Shown here one piece after another: positions 53,671 to 63,212 of a stretch of DNA of 64,000 nucleotides; position 1 is the first letter of the stretch; every line of letters begins with the position of its first letter. The stretch comes from Variovorax sp. PAMC28562 (lineage in GTDB: Bacteria; Pseudomonadota; Gammaproteobacteria; Burkholderiales; Burkholderiaceae_C). The stretch covers positions 434,001 to 498,000 of the forward strand of contig NZ_CP060296.1 in assembly GCF_014303735.1 (NCBI RefSeq). The letters run 5' to 3'. A model generated the notes under the pieces. The model was given only the letters and a program-made list of their open reading frames with translations, made no database searches and was not told the DNA's origin. A program made the position numbers and the translations under genes.

Positions 53671-54258
53671 ATGCGCGTGCTTGTCGTCTATTGCCACCCT
53701 GTCGAAACCAGCTTTCATGCGGCCCTGCACCAGGAGGTTCTGAAGAATCTGCGCGCAGGCGGGCACGAAGTCGATGACTGCGATCTGTATGCCGAGCGGT
53801 TCGATCCGGTGTTGTCGCGCGAAGAGCGGCTCGGCTATCACGAGGTGCCGAGCAACCAGTTGCCGCTCAAGCGCTACGTCGAGCGACTGCAGTGGGCGGA
53901 GGCCATCGTTTTCTGTTTCCCGACCTGGTGCTTTGGTCTGCCGGCCATGCTGAAGGGTTACTTCGACCGGCTCTTCATGCCAGGCGTGGCCTTCGACATC
54001 AGCGACCCGGCCAACGTGAAGCCGATGCTGACCCACATCAAGCGGATTTCAGCCGTCGTGACTTACGGACGGCCACGCTGGGTCGCCTGGTACATGGGCG
54101 ATCCGCCACGCAGGATCGTCACGCGCTACATGAAGCGGCTGACCGGCCAGCAGGCACGCATCGACTACCACGCCCACTACCACATGAACGTGGCGACCGA
54201 GCCCCAACTCAAGCGTTTCATGGCGCGGGTCGGAAGCGCTATGGCTCGCTTCGCCTGA
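53671..54258 (+). CDS. NAD(P)H-dependent flavodoxin-fold oxidoreductase (WrbA/NQO1 type)
   Basis: 195 residues. MRVLVVYCHPVETSFHAALH is the FMN phosphate-binding start of NAD(P)H dehydrogenase (quinone)/YheR-KefF-like proteins; FCFPTWCFGLPAMLKGYFDR and the DRLFMPGVAFD loop bind FMN. It should move two electrons from NAD(P)H to quinones or to a flavin partner. No Shine-Dalgarno precedes the ATG; the upstream palindrome leaves only eight bases of leader. Second gene of the module, 61 bases before the creatininase gene. Confidence 0.88.
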   Translation: MRVLVVYCHPVETSFHAALHQEVLKNLRAGGHEVDDCDLYAERFDPVLSREERLGYHEVPSNQLPLKRYVERLQWAEAIVFCFPTWCFGLPAMLKGYFDRLFMPGVAFDISDPANVKPMLTHIKRISAVVTYGRPRWVAWYMGDPPRRIVTRYMKRLTGQQARIDYHAHYHMNVATEPQLKRFMARVGSAMARFA

Positions 54259-54319
54259 GGCTTGCAACGATCCGAGATCACATGCCCTTCTTCAAATTTT
54301 CGACACCAGGACAGTCACC

Positions 54320-55216
54320 ATGCTGCACGGCTACATCCCTCCCCATCGATTCCTGCCCTACCTGAGCTGGACCCAGATCAATGCGTTGCCGGACCGCGAG
54401 AACACGGTCATCGTGCTGCCTTGCGGCGCCATCGAGCAGCACGGGCCGCACCTGCCCTGCTCGGTCGACAGCGTGATCTCGTCGGGCGTGATGGGCAAGG
54501 CGCTGGAGCGCCTGCCCGCGGAGGTGCGCGCCTTCGCGCTGCCCACCATCACCTATGGCAAGTCGGAAGAGCACCTTCACTTTCCCGGCACCATGACGCT
54601 GACGGGCCCGACGCTGCTCGCCACGGTGACCGAGATCGGCGAGTCGGTGTATCGCTCCGGTTTTCGCAAGCTGCTGTTCGCCAACGGCCACGGCGGCCAG
54701 CCGCAAGTGCTGGAAATGGCAGCGCGCGAACTGCGCTTGCGCCATGGCGACTTCGTGGTGGTTCCGCACGGCGTGTCACGCCTGCCCAATGCGTCGAGCA
54801 AGCAGATCAGCGACCAGGAAAAGCGGCTGTCGATGCACGCCGGTCATTCCGAAACAGCGTTGATGCTGGCGTTGGCGCCCGACACCGTGCACATGGAACA
54901 TGCGGCGGCCAATTACCCGCCGCCCTTCCCCATCAAGCTCCTGTCGCCCGATGGCCGTCCGGCCTGCGCCTGGACCGCGCGCGACTTCGGTCCGAGCGGC
55001 GTGATCGGCGACCCGACCAGCGCCACCCGCGAGCAAGGTGAAGAGATTCTCGACACGCTGGCGGCAAGTTGGGTGCAGGCGCTCACCGAGCTGTACGCAT
55101 TGCGCTGGGTGGTGCGCGAAGAGGCGACCTGGGGCCGCGGCCACGAGCAGGGCTTCATTCAGTCGACGCCCCCGTCGATGGCACCTTCCGCTTCGTCGCT
55201 CGCTCACGCGCTCTGA
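54320..55216 (+). CDS. Creatininase family amidohydrolase
   Basis: 298 residues. Metal motifs of the family are CGAIEQHGPHLPCSVDSVIS (Glu, His, Asp, around residues 36-50) and FANGHGGQPQVLEMAA (His), with HAGHSETALMLAL further on. Members open cyclic amides such as creatinine or hydrolyse related heterocycles, including mycofactocin and 3-dehydro-scyllo-inosose hydrolases. It is followed after 67 bases by an ABC importer, so a heterocyclic amide could be both imported and hydrolysed. Exact substrate unknown. Confidence 0.9.
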   Translation: MLHGYIPPHRFLPYLSWTQINALPDRENTVIVLPCGAIEQHGPHLPCSVDSVISSGVMGKALERLPAEVRAFALPTITYGKSEEHLHFPGTMTLTGPTLLATVTEIGESVYRSGFRKLLFANGHGGQPQVLEMAARELRLRHGDFVVVPHGVSRLPNASSKQISDQEKRLSMHAGHSETALMLALAPDTVHMEHAAANYPPPFPIKLLSPDGRPACAWTARDFGPSGVIGDPTSATREQGEEILDTLAASWVQALTELYALRWVVREEATWGRGHEQGFIQSTPPSMAPSASSLAHAL

Positions 55217-55283
55217 GGCGCATTCCTTGCATTGCAGATTCGCTTCAAGTCCGCTTTTTTTCCACGCTCGAGAGGTTCACACC

Positions 55284-56288
55284 ATGCGCAAGCAAATTAC
55301 CTTCCGTTCCGCATCGCTCGCCGGCGCCATCGCGCTGGCTGTCTGCGGCTTTGCCAATCCCGCGCAGGCGCAGGCCACCGAACCGTTCACCTACATGACC
55401 AACTGGTACGCGCAGGCCGAGCATGGCGGCTTCTACCAGGCGGTGGCGCAAGGCATCTACAAGAAGTACGGGCTGGACGTGACCATCAAGATGGGCGGTC
55501 CGCAGGTCAACATCACGCAGATGATGGCGGCCGGCCAGGCCGACTGCATCATGGGTTCCAGCGACATCCAGATGATGCAGACGCGCGAAGGCGGCGTGCC
55601 GGTGGTCAATGTGGCGGCCTTCTTCCAGAAGGACCCGCAGGTACTGATCGCGCACGAAGACGTCAAGAAGTTCGAAGACTTGAAGGGCAAGACCATCCTG
55701 ATCGGCGCGCAGGCCAACCGCGGCTACTGGCCGTGGCTCAAGACCAAGTTCGGCCTCACCGACGAGCAGACCCGGCCTTACACATTCAACATTCAGCCCT
55801 TCGTGGCCGACAAGAACACGGCCCAGCAGGGTTACCTGACCTCCGAGCCGTACGCCATCCAGAAGGCAGGCGTGAAGAGCACCGTTCTGATGTTCAGCGA
55901 CTTCGGATTTCCCGCCTATGCGACCACCGTGTCGTGCATGGAAAAAACGGTAAAGGACCGCAGCAAGCAGGTCGCCGCCTTCGTGAAGGCATCGGCCGAA
56001 GGGTGGAAAAGCTACCTCGCCGATCCGGCACCTGCCAATGCGCTCATCAAGAAAGACAACCCCAACATGACCGACGACCAGCTCGCCTACAGCGTGGCCA
56101 AGCTCAAGGAAATGGGGATGGTCACCGGTGGTGATGCAGCCACGATGGGCATCGGCGTGATCACCGACGTGCGCGCCAAGGCGAGCTACGACTTCCTGGT
56201 GAGCACCAAGTTGCTCGACCCGACCAAGGTCGAGCTGTCGAAGACGTACACCACCAGTTTCGTCAAGGATGCCAAGGTGCTTCCCTGA
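55284..56288 (+). CDS. ABC transporter substrate-binding protein (NMT1/THI5-like)
   Basis: 334 residues with a signal peptide (ITFRSASLAGAIALAVCGFA, cleavage after AQA near residue 29). The fold matches the SsuA/ThiY family: FTYMTNWYAQAEHGGFYQAV at the start, with KYGLDVTIKMGGPQVNITQM and GSSDIQMMQTREGGVPVVNV. The family binds aliphatic sulfonates, thiamine precursors and pyrimidines. ATG 55284 is weakly preceded by GAGAGG. It forms an importer with the next two genes. Confidence 0.92.
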   Translation: MRKQITFRSASLAGAIALAVCGFANPAQAQATEPFTYMTNWYAQAEHGGFYQAVAQGIYKKYGLDVTIKMGGPQVNITQMMAAGQADCIMGSSDIQMMQTREGGVPVVNVAAFFQKDPQVLIAHEDVKKFEDLKGKTILIGAQANRGYWPWLKTKFGLTDEQTRPYTFNIQPFVADKNTAQQGYLTSEPYAIQKAGVKSTVLMFSDFGFPAYATTVSCMEKTVKDRSKQVAAFVKASAEGWKSYLADPAPANALIKKDNPNMTDDQLAYSVAKLKEMGMVTGGDAATMGIGVITDVRAKASYDFLVSTKLLDPTKVELSKTYTTSFVKDAKVLP

Positions 56289-56305
56289 ACGGGGCGCGTG
56301 CGGCA

Positions 56306-57148
56306 ATGAAAGACATGTCCTCGACAGCTGAAGCGGCAGCGGTAACGACTGCAATACCGACTGAGGTCCCGGCGGTGGAAATCCTGTCCGCCGAAAAGAC
56401 GTATCCGAACGGCACGCAGGCGTTGTTGCCGGTCGACCTGACGATCGCCGAGGGCGAGTTCGTGACCCTGCTCGGTCCGTCGGGCTGCGGCAAGAGCACG
56501 CTCCTGAAGATGGTCGCCGGCATGCTCGAACCCAGCGACGGTCGCTTGCTGGTCTGGCGCAAGCCGGTGGCGCAAATCGATGCGAGCGGCCGCAAGATGG
56601 CTTTCGTGTTTCAGGCGCCGACGCTCATGCCCTGGGCCAGCGTGCAGACCAATGTGCGGCTGCCGCTCGACCTGGCGGGCGTGTCGCGCCAGGAAGCCGA
56701 CGGCCGCGTGGCCGAGGCGCTCGCGCTGGTCGGGCTCGACAAGTTTGCCGGCGCGTTGCCGAGGGCGCTTTCGGGCGGCATGCAGATGCGGGTGTCTATC
56801 GCGCGGGGCCTGGTCACGCAGCCCGACCTCCTGTTGATGGATGAGCCCTTCGGCGCGCTGGACGAGATCACGCGGCACCGCCTCGATGCCGATCTGCTCG
56901 AGCTGTGGCGCAAGAAAAAGCTCACGGTGATCTTCGTGACGCACTCGATCCACGAAGCGGTGTTTCTGTCGAGCCGCGTGATCATGATGGCGGCACGGCC
57001 AGGCCGGGTAGTGGAACAGTTCGAGATCGACGAGCCCTATCCGCGCAATGCCGACTTCATGGTGTCGCCACAGTTCAGCCGTCACGCCAAGCGGCTGCAA
57101 GACAGCTTGCTGCGTGCCAGCCAGGCGCACGAGGAGCTGGCGCCATGA
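56306..57148 (+). CDS. ABC transporter ATP-binding protein (SsuB/TauB-like)
   Basis: 280 residues. Walker A LGPSGCGKSTLLKM (about residue 53), Q-loop FQAPTLMPW, ABC signature LSGGMQMRV, Walker B LLLMDEPFGALDE, and H-loop FVTHSIHEAVF. About 20 residues of Ala/Thr-rich N-terminus precede the domain. It powers import by the adjacent permease; its stop overlaps the permease ATG by four bases. Confidence 0.95.
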   Translation: MKDMSSTAEAAAVTTAIPTEVPAVEILSAEKTYPNGTQALLPVDLTIAEGEFVTLLGPSGCGKSTLLKMVAGMLEPSDGRLLVWRKPVAQIDASGRKMAFVFQAPTLMPWASVQTNVRLPLDLAGVSRQEADGRVAEALALVGLDKFAGALPRALSGGMQMRVSIARGLVTQPDLLLMDEPFGALDEITRHRLDADLLELWRKKKLTVIFVTHSIHEAVFLSSRVIMMAARPGRVVEQFEIDEPYPRNADFMVSPQFSRHAKRLQDSLLRASQAHEELAP

Positions 57149-58065
57149 GCGCGGTCATCAGCGAGTCTTCGACTGCGGGCAAGACCACGCCAGCGCCTGC
57201 TGCCGCCGCGTCGCCGACCTCGCGGGCAAGTGCCGCACCGCCCGCTCGCAAGGCGGTGCCGCTGCGGCGCGTGCCCCTGCTCCGGCAACCGCGGGTGCAG
57301 CGGGTGTTCTATCCGTTGCTGGTGGGCGTGGCGCTGGTCGCGCTCTGGCAATGGCTCGTGACGGCGATGGAGCTGCCGGCCTATCTGGTGCCCTCGCCGT
57401 TCCTCATGATGCAGACGCTGGTGCACGACTGGGTGCCGCTCGGCATGGCGCTGCTGGTCACGTTGAAGATCACGGTGCTGTCGTTTATCGTGGCGACCAT
57501 TGCGGGCGTTTTGATCTCGTTTCTGTTCGTGCAGAGCAAGCGAATCGAGACCGCGCTGTTCCCGTATGCGGTGTTGCTGCAGGTGACGCCGATCGTGGCG
57601 GTAGCGCCCCTCATCATCATCTGGGTCAAGAACCCGACCGCGGCGATGACGGTGTGCGCGGCCCTCGTGGCGCTGTTTCCCATCATCGCCAACACGACGC
57701 TCGGCTTGCGCAGCATCGACCCCGATCTGCAGAGCTACTTCAAGCTGAATCGGGCGACGCGCTGGCAGCAACTGGTGCGGTTGCGCATTCCGAGCGCACT
57801 GCCGTACTTTTTTGGCGGCTTGCGCATCTCCAGCGGTCTCGCGCTCATCGGCGCGGTGGTGGCGGAGTTCGTCGCAGGCACCGGCGGCTCGGGTGCCGGA
57901 CTGGCCTACCAGATCCTGCAGGCCGGGTTTCAACTCAACATCCCCCGCATGTTCGCGGCGCTCCTGCTGATCTCGCTGACCGGCGTGGCGCTGTTCGCCC
58001 TCATGGCCTGGCTCAGCAAGCTGGCGTTGGGCTCGTGGCACGCGAGCGAACTTTCTCAAGATTGA
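57145..58065 (+). CDS. ABC transporter permease (SsuC/TauC-like)
   Basis: 306 residues. A long cytoplasmic N-terminus rich in Ala, Pro and Arg (about 55 residues) is followed by about six TM helices, starting VFYPLLVGVALVALWQWLV. The EAA loop for the ATPase is SYFKLNRATRWQQLVRLRIP. The family imports small organic ions such as sulfonates and pyrimidines. It is coupled to the ATPase by an ATGA overlap and lies ten bases before the FAD enzyme. Confidence 0.93.
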   Translation: MSAVISESSTAGKTTPAPAAAASPTSRASAAPPARKAVPLRRVPLLRQPRVQRVFYPLLVGVALVALWQWLVTAMELPAYLVPSPFLMMQTLVHDWVPLGMALLVTLKITVLSFIVATIAGVLISFLFVQSKRIETALFPYAVLLQVTPIVAVAPLIIIWVKNPTAAMTVCAALVALFPIIANTTLGLRSIDPDLQSYFKLNRATRWQQLVRLRIPSALPYFFGGLRISSGLALIGAVVAEFVAGTGGSGAGLAYQILQAGFQLNIPRMFAALLLISLTGVALFALMAWLSKLALGSWHASELSQD

Positions 58066-58075
58066 AGTGACCACC

Positions 58076-59437
58076 ATGAACGCCCCTGTCTCCGCTGTCG
58101 AACAACTGTTGTTCACGCTGCCCGACCTCGACTGGATCACCGACGAGAGCCGCGTGGCGCGCTTGTCGCAGGACTTCGCCTGGTTCAGCCCGGTGCTGAA
58201 CCGGCAGCTGAAAGACAAGCGCGCCGATGCCGTCGTGCGGCCGCGTACCGAAGACGAATTGCGCGCCCTGGTGGGCGCCTGCGTACAGCGCAACGTGCCG
58301 ATCACGATTCGCGGGAGCGGTACCGGCAACTACGGCCAGACCACGCCACTGGCCGGCGGCGTCGTGCTCGACATGACGAGCTACAACGCGCTGCAGTGGG
58401 TGCGGCCGGGCGTCGCTCGGGCGCAGGCCGGTATGCGGCTCGGCGAGCTCGAAAAACACACTCGCCCGACCGGACAGGAACTGCGCTGCATCCCGTCGAC
58501 CTATCGCAGCGCCACGCTCGGGGGTCTCTTCGGCGGTGGCTTCGGTGGCATCGGCTCGATCAACTACGGCCCTTTTGGGGCGCCGGGCAACGTGCTCGGC
58601 GTGCGGGCGATGACGATCGAGGCCGAGCCGCAAATCGTCGAGCTGCGTGGCGCCGAGGCGCTGCGCATGCACCATCTGTGGGGCACCAACGGCCTGGTGC
58701 TCGAGCTCGAAGTCGGATTGGCGCCAGTACACCCCTGGCTCGAAACGCTGGTCACTTTTTCAGACTTCGACAAGGCGCTGGCGTTTGGCAACGCATTGGC
58801 GCATGCGCCCGGCATCGTCAAGCGCGAGGTGGCCTTCTTTGCCAGCCCCATACCCGACTATCTGACGCAATTGGCCGAGTATTTGCCGAAGGGCTGCCAC
58901 GCGGTGCTGTCGCTCGTCGCCGAATCGAGCGAAGAAGCGATGCACGAACTTGCCGCCCTGCACGCTGGCTCGATCACCTATCGCAAGACCGCGGCCGAAG
59001 TGCAAAAGAGCAATCGCACCCTGATGGAGTTCACCTGGAACCACACCACGCTGCACGCGCTCAAGGTCGACAAGACGCTGACCTACATTCAAAGCAGTTT
59101 CGTGCCCGGCAAGCAGGTCGAGCAGATCACAGAGATGGAGCACCTGCTCGGCGGCGAGGTACTGATGCATGTCGAGTTTCTGCGCAACCTGGACGGGCTG
59201 ATCGCCTGCAGCGCGCTGCAACTGGTTCGGTTCACCAACGAAGAGCGACTGGACGAAATCATCCGCATACATCGGGAACGCGGTGTGCGCATCAACAACC
59301 CGCACACCTTCATCGTCGAAGACGGCAAGGCAGGGGGGGCTTTGCCGCCCGAGATCATCGCCATGAAAAACCGCTTCGACCCGCATGGTCTGCTTAATCC
59401 GGGGAAGCTGCGCGACTGGCCGGTGGTGCCCCGGTGA
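58076..59437 (+). CDS. FAD-binding (PCMH/GlcD-type) oxidoreductase
   Basis: 453 residues. An N-terminal PCMH FAD domain: VVRPRTEDELRALVGACVQR, then RGSGTGNYGQTTPLAGGVVL (pyrophosphate loop), LGGLFGGGFGGIGSINYGPF and VLGVRAMTIE. The C-terminal FAD-oxidase domain is less conserved, ending FDPHGLLNPGKLRDW, the GlcD/lactate-dehydrogenase signature. No covalent-FAD His is evident. It probably oxidises the hydrolysed substrate. ATG 58076 is used; a GTG nine bases earlier is in frame. It overlaps ridA by four bases. Confidence 0.9.
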   Translation: MNAPVSAVEQLLFTLPDLDWITDESRVARLSQDFAWFSPVLNRQLKDKRADAVVRPRTEDELRALVGACVQRNVPITIRGSGTGNYGQTTPLAGGVVLDMTSYNALQWVRPGVARAQAGMRLGELEKHTRPTGQELRCIPSTYRSATLGGLFGGGFGGIGSINYGPFGAPGNVLGVRAMTIEAEPQIVELRGAEALRMHHLWGTNGLVLELEVGLAPVHPWLETLVTFSDFDKALAFGNALAHAPGIVKREVAFFASPIPDYLTQLAEYLPKGCHAVLSLVAESSEEAMHELAALHAGSITYRKTAAEVQKSNRTLMEFTWNHTTLHALKVDKTLTYIQSSFVPGKQVEQITEMEHLLGGEVLMHVEFLRNLDGLIACSALQLVRFTNEERLDEIIRIHRERGVRINNPHTFIVEDGKAGGALPPEIIAMKNRFDPHGLLNPGKLRDWPVVPR

Positions 59438-59925
59438 GCGTCATGATCGATACGACAGCGAGCGCGACGATGGGTGCGCCGATGGCCAATTACGCCGCGG
59501 CCAGGCGCGTGGGCGATTTCGTCTTTATGAGCGGCGTGGTTGCGGTCGACCCTGCGCGGCGTCAGGCCGTGACCTCTTACGGCGACATTCCCAAAGCCGC
59601 GCGTGACGCCCTGCGGCCGCTCGGCTATGTGACCGGCCAGATGTCGGTCGACGTCTACGAAGCGCCTATCGTCGCGCAGAGCTGGTTCGTGCTCGAGCGC
59701 ATCCGCCAGCTGGCCGTCGAACATGGCGGCACGATGGCCGACGTGGTGAAGCTGGTGCAGTACTTTCGCGACATTCGTCACTACCCCGCCTACAACCGCG
59801 TGCGCGGACTGTTCTATCCGGGTGCGCCGCCGGTGAGCACCGTTGTGGAGGTATCGCGCTTCTTGCCGGGCGACGCGCTGGTGATCGAGGTCGAGGCGAC
59901 CGCCTATTTGCCGTTGCCGCGCTGA
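59434..59925 (+). CDS. RidA/YjgF family enamine/imine deaminase
   Basis: 163 residues, longer than the usual 125-130. Family landmarks: GDFVFMSGVVAVDP near the start, FVLERIRQLAVEHGGTMADVVKLV in the middle and the C-terminal strand region RFLPGDALVIEVEATAYLP. Two residues of the Arg/Glu site can be seen (Glu in VIEVEA), but the canonical Arg is displaced or in YNRVRGLFYP. It hydrolyses reactive enamines, as RutC does in pyrimidine breakdown. GTG 59434 overlaps the FAD gene stop; an ATG at 59443 is an alternative. Its 3' end overlaps lnt by 22 bases on the opposite strand. Confidence 0.85.
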   Translation: MSVMIDTTASATMGAPMANYAAARRVGDFVFMSGVVAVDPARRQAVTSYGDIPKAARDALRPLGYVTGQMSVDVYEAPIVAQSWFVLERIRQLAVEHGGTMADVVKLVQYFRDIRHYPAYNRVRGLFYPGAPPVSTVVEVSRFLPGDALVIEVEATAYLPLPR

Positions 59926-61541
59926 CTGCCGCGACGGCGGTGCAGCACGATCGTGCAGGCGATCATCAGCAGCGACAGTCCCCAGAGCGGCCAGAGTCCG
60001 AAACGGGACACCCACCACGCATAGGGCGTAATGCCGCCGCGTCCTTCGACCTCGGCGAGCAGCACACCGCGCGTGAGGCGCGGCAGCGATTGCGCAACGC
60101 GGCCACGGTGGTCGATGACCACCGTGGCGCCGGTGTTGGTCGCACGCACCATCGGCCGCTGGAACTCGAGCGCGCGCATCCGCGAAATCGACAGGTGTTC
60201 GTCGATAGCAACCGAATCGCCGAACCACGCGATGTTGCTGACGTTGAGCAGGATGGTCGGCGCATTGCCGGCATCGCGAAAGTTCGCGCCGATCTCGTCG
60301 CCGAACAAGTCTTCGTAGCAAATGTTGGGCGCGATGCGCTGGCCTTGCCAGACGAACGGCGGCTGCGCGAGCCCGCCACTCCTGAAATCGCCCAGCGGGA
60401 TGTTCATCAGGTCGGTGAACCAGCGGAATATCGATGGCACGAATTCGCCGAACGGCACGAGGTGATGCTTGTCGTAGCGGTACGTGGCAGACGCACCCGG
60501 TTGAAACCCCAGCACCGCATTGCTGTAGGTGGTGCCGTTGCCGATCGGCAGGCCCACGATGGCGGCCCGTGTGCCGGTGGCGTACCGCGCGGCGATCGAT
60601 TCGAGGTAGCCCGGCGGCAACTGCGAGGGCAACAACGGGATTGCCGTTTCGGGCGTGATGGTGAGCGAGGCTTTCGGGTCGTTGAGCTGCTCGCCGTACC
60701 AGCGCAGCGCTGTCGCGACGCCACCGCCCGGGATGAACTTCTCGTCTTGCGGGATGTTGCCCTGGAGCAGCGCGACATCGAGCTTGCCGCGAGCCAGTTC
60801 GGGCTTGTCGACGGCGTCTCGTGAGGCGCCCAGCGCCCATGCGGCAATCAGAACAGCAACGGCGGACACGAGCGGCGCAAATCGTCGGAAGGTCGAGCGA
60901 CCCAGTGGCTTCGTGCCGACGATAGCGGTTGTGATGACGGTCATGGCGGAGGCTGCTGCTGCTGCGAGCGCAGCGGCAATCGCCCCGACGCCATAGACGC
61001 CGACCCACGGAGCAGCCACGGCCAACGGCCCGTCGACATGCGCATAGCCAATGGCGCCCCACGGGAACCCGGTGAACCAGCTGCCGCGAAGCAATTCGGC
61101 CACGGTCCAGAGCGAGGCGAACAGCACAGCCGCTGCGAATCGGTTGACCGGTGCAAATCGGACGAACAGGCCGCATGCCAGCGCGTAGTAGAGCGCGAGC
61201 GCCGCTGCCAGCGCCAACACGGCGCTCACGGCCAGCGACGCAGCCAGACCGCCATAGGTGTGCAGCGAAATGAAGAGCCACCAGAACGTGCCGCAAAGCC
61301 AGGCCGTGGCAAAGAGCCAGCCGAACCCGAAAGCGTGATGTGCGGACTTCGATGCGCTGCCGATGCGGATCGCATCGAGCTGCCACACCAGAAAAACCAT
61401 TGGAACAAGCTGCAGCCACCACAGCGGTTGACCGCTCCACGGCGCGGCAATCGACAGCGATTGAGCGAACCCGGCGGCGGCGAAGCCCAGCCCTCGCCAG
61501 AGCGTCTTCAAGGCAGGTTCAATCCGACGCGCCGTTGCCAC
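59904..61541 (-). CDS. lnt: Apolipoprotein N-acyltransferase
   Basis: About 545 residues. About six N-terminal TM helices are followed by a nitrilase domain with Glu in TPETAIPLLPSQLP, Lys in PFGEF/DVALLQGN region, and the Cys loop NICYEDLFGDEI. It acylates the N-terminal Cys of lipoproteins in the inner membrane. GTG at 61541 with AAGGTG upstream is taken as start; a TTG at 61511, just after the corC stop, is the other option, and both start choices are uncertain. The protein ends in a basic tail, RRRGSQRGNGK. Confidence 0.93.
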   Translation of the reverse strand: MATARRIEPALKTLWRGLGFAAAGFAQSLSIAAPWSGQPLWWLQLVPMVFLVWQLDAIRIGSASKSAHHAFGFGWLFATAWLCGTFWWLFISLHTYGGLAASLAVSAVLALAAALALYYALACGLFVRFAPVNRFAAAVLFASLWTVAELLRGSWFTGFPWGAIGYAHVDGPLAVAAPWVGVYGVGAIAAALAAAAASAMTVITTAIVGTKPLGRSTFRRFAPLVSAVAVLIAAWALGASRDAVDKPELARGKLDVALLQGNIPQDEKFIPGGGVATALRWYGEQLNDPKASLTITPETAIPLLPSQLPPGYLESIAARYATGTRAAIVGLPIGNGTTYSNAVLGFQPGASATYRYDKHHLVPFGEFVPSIFRWFTDLMNIPLGDFRSGGLAQPPFVWQGQRIAPNICYEDLFGDEIGANFRDAGNAPTILLNVSNIAWFGDSVAIDEHLSISRMRALEFQRPMVRATNTGATVVIDHRGRVAQSLPRLTRGVLLAEVEGRGGITPYAWWVSRFGLWPLWGLSLLMIACTIVLHRRRGSQRGNGK

Positions 61542-62397
61542 GCGCCGGCGACACCTTGAACCAGCGCACGGCGCCGCCCTTGGTGTGCAGCACCACGAAG
61601 TCGAACCCGCCGAGCGCGTGATGCTCGCCGCGCTTCGGTACGTGGCCCATCTCGTGCGCGACCAGGCCGCCGATGGTGTCGAAGTCTTCGCTGAGCTGCT
61701 CTTCGTCGAAGGTGATGCCAAAGGCTTCGGCAACGCGCTCGATGGGCGTGTCGCCGCTCACACGGTAGGTGTGGTCTGCCAGACCGAAGATGTCGCCCTC
61801 GTCTTCGGCGATATCGAATTCGTCTTCGATCTCGCCGACGATTTGCTCCAACACGTCTTCAATCGTGATGAGCCCGGCCACACGGCCGAACTCGTCGATG
61901 GTGATCGCCAGATGATTGCGGTTGCCGCGAAATTCGCGCAGCAAATCGTTCAGGCCCTTGCTCTCGGGCACGAAGGTGGCGGGCCGCAGCAAGGCGCGAA
62001 TGTTGAGACCCGGCGCACGCTGCAGCTTGAGCAGATCTTTCGCGAGCAGGATGCCGATGATGTTTTCTTTTTCGCCCTCGTACACCGGAAAACGCGAGTG
62101 CGCCGTGTCGATGACGACGTGCAACAGCGTGTCGTAGGGCGCGTCGATGTTGACGAGGTCCATGCGAGGTGCGGCCACCATCACGTCACCAGCGGTCATG
62201 TCGGCCATGCGCAGGACACCTTCGAGCATCACACGCGACTCTGCGCCTATGACGTCGTTGTCTTCGGCATCTGCGAGCGTTTCGATCAGCTCGTCGCGGG
62301 AGTCCGGTCCGGGATGGATGAATTCGGCGAGCTTTTGCAGAAAACTGCGTTTGTCTTCCCGTTCGACGGGGACGCGTTCAGAGTGAGGGTCGGCCAC
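61519..62397 (-). CDS. corC: CorC/HlyC family CBS-domain transport protein
   Basis: 292 residues, cytoplasmic. Two CBS domains (about residues 70-130 and 135-200, HSRFPVYEGEKENIIGILLA and LAITIDEFGRVAGLITIEDV) and a C-terminal CorC_HlyC domain (VAHEMGHVPKRGEHHALGGF). It assists magnesium/cobalt efflux; relatives with membrane domains export Mg. Coupled to lnt, as in many proteobacteria (the ybeX-lnt order of E. coli). Confidence 0.93.
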   Translation of the reverse strand: MADPHSERVPVEREDKRSFLQKLAEFIHPGPDSRDELIETLADAEDNDVIGAESRVMLEGVLRMADMTAGDVMVAAPRMDLVNIDAPYDTLLHVVIDTAHSRFPVYEGEKENIIGILLAKDLLKLQRAPGLNIRALLRPATFVPESKGLNDLLREFRGNRNHLAITIDEFGRVAGLITIEDVLEQIVGEIEDEFDIAEDEGDIFGLADHTYRVSGDTPIERVAEAFGITFDEEQLSEDFDTIGGLVAHEMGHVPKRGEHHALGGFDFVVLHTKGGAVRWFKVSPARGNGASD

Positions 62398-62483
62398 TGC
62401 GGCGAGGCGGAGTTAGGGAAGCACAAGGATAACCGGATGTAGCGCGCACCCGGTATCGCCGTGACAGCGCGATCACCAGAGAT

Positions 62484-63212
62484 TCACTGCGCCGTGCGGT
62501 CACGCGCGTCGCGAACGCCACGCCGGATTTCCTGCACGCCTGCAAGAAATCCCCAAAACTGCTTGGCGCGCGTCTTGAGTTGGAAGTCGACTTCGGCAAA
62601 GTGATCGAGCGCGATCTCGCTCATTCGGCTGTCGAACGTAGCAGCCGGCAGCTGCAGGTGAGCCTCCGATTCGGAGCCGCTGCGAACCACCGTGGCGCCG
62701 GCATTGCGCGCGATCTTGAGCATGGCCGCGTTTTCGCTGAGCGCATGGATGAAAAGTGCGCCGACGCCTTCGTTGCGGGCCGTGACCATCGCGCGCTCGA
62801 ACAATCGCGCGCCGTAGCCGCGGCTGCGTGCATGGCGCGAGACCGACACGCCGAATTCAGCGCAGTCGCTCAGCTGTCCGGCTGGCGCGAAGGCCACATG
62901 CGCCATGGCGATGAGTTCGAGTCGACGGTTGTAGATGCCGAACAATTCGTCGCGCTCGAAGTCCAATCCGTCGACGTAGCGCTGCACTTGCTCGTCCGAG
63001 GCCGCATAACCGAAGCGCAAGTAGCGATCATGCTGCTCGAGGGCAAGCAGATGCGTGGCGATGCGCACGCGCTCGCCGGGACCGATCGCACGAATCGGCA
63101 CCAGTACAGGCTGCGGCGCCGTAATGGAGCGGGGCTGCGCTTCGACCATCGGCGCCTTCAAGAAAGAGCCGACGCCGAGCGAGGCTTTCAAGAGAGCTTT
63201 GGCATTCATCAT
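62484..63212 (-). CDS. GNAT family N-acetyltransferase
   Basis: 242 residues. The acetyl-CoA loop is RHARSRGYGARLFERAM (R-x-x-G-x-G/A form, around residue 130) with GALFIHALSENAAMLKIARN following, as in GNAT folds. An N-terminal extension (about 40 residues) and a C-terminal basic tail flank the domain. The substrate is not evident. The start is either of two adjacent ATG codons (63212 or 63209); no Shine-Dalgarno is clear. Confidence 0.8.
   Translation of the reverse strand: MMNAKALLKASLGVGSFLKAPMVEAQPRSITAPQPVLVPIRAIGPGERVRIATHLLALEQHDRYLRFGYAASDEQVQRYVDGLDFERDELFGIYNRRLELIAMAHVAFAPAGQLSDCAEFGVSVSRHARSRGYGARLFERAMVTARNEGVGALFIHALSENAAMLKIARNAGATVVRSGSESEAHLQLPAATFDSRMSEIALDHFAEVDFQLKTRAKQFWGFLAGVQEIRRGVRDARDRTAQ

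Noticed and set aside
59089..61440. 783-codon open frame on the minus strand
   Set aside because: Out-of-frame reading of lnt, and antisense to ridA and the FAD gene; composition is Arg/Ala-rich with no motif.
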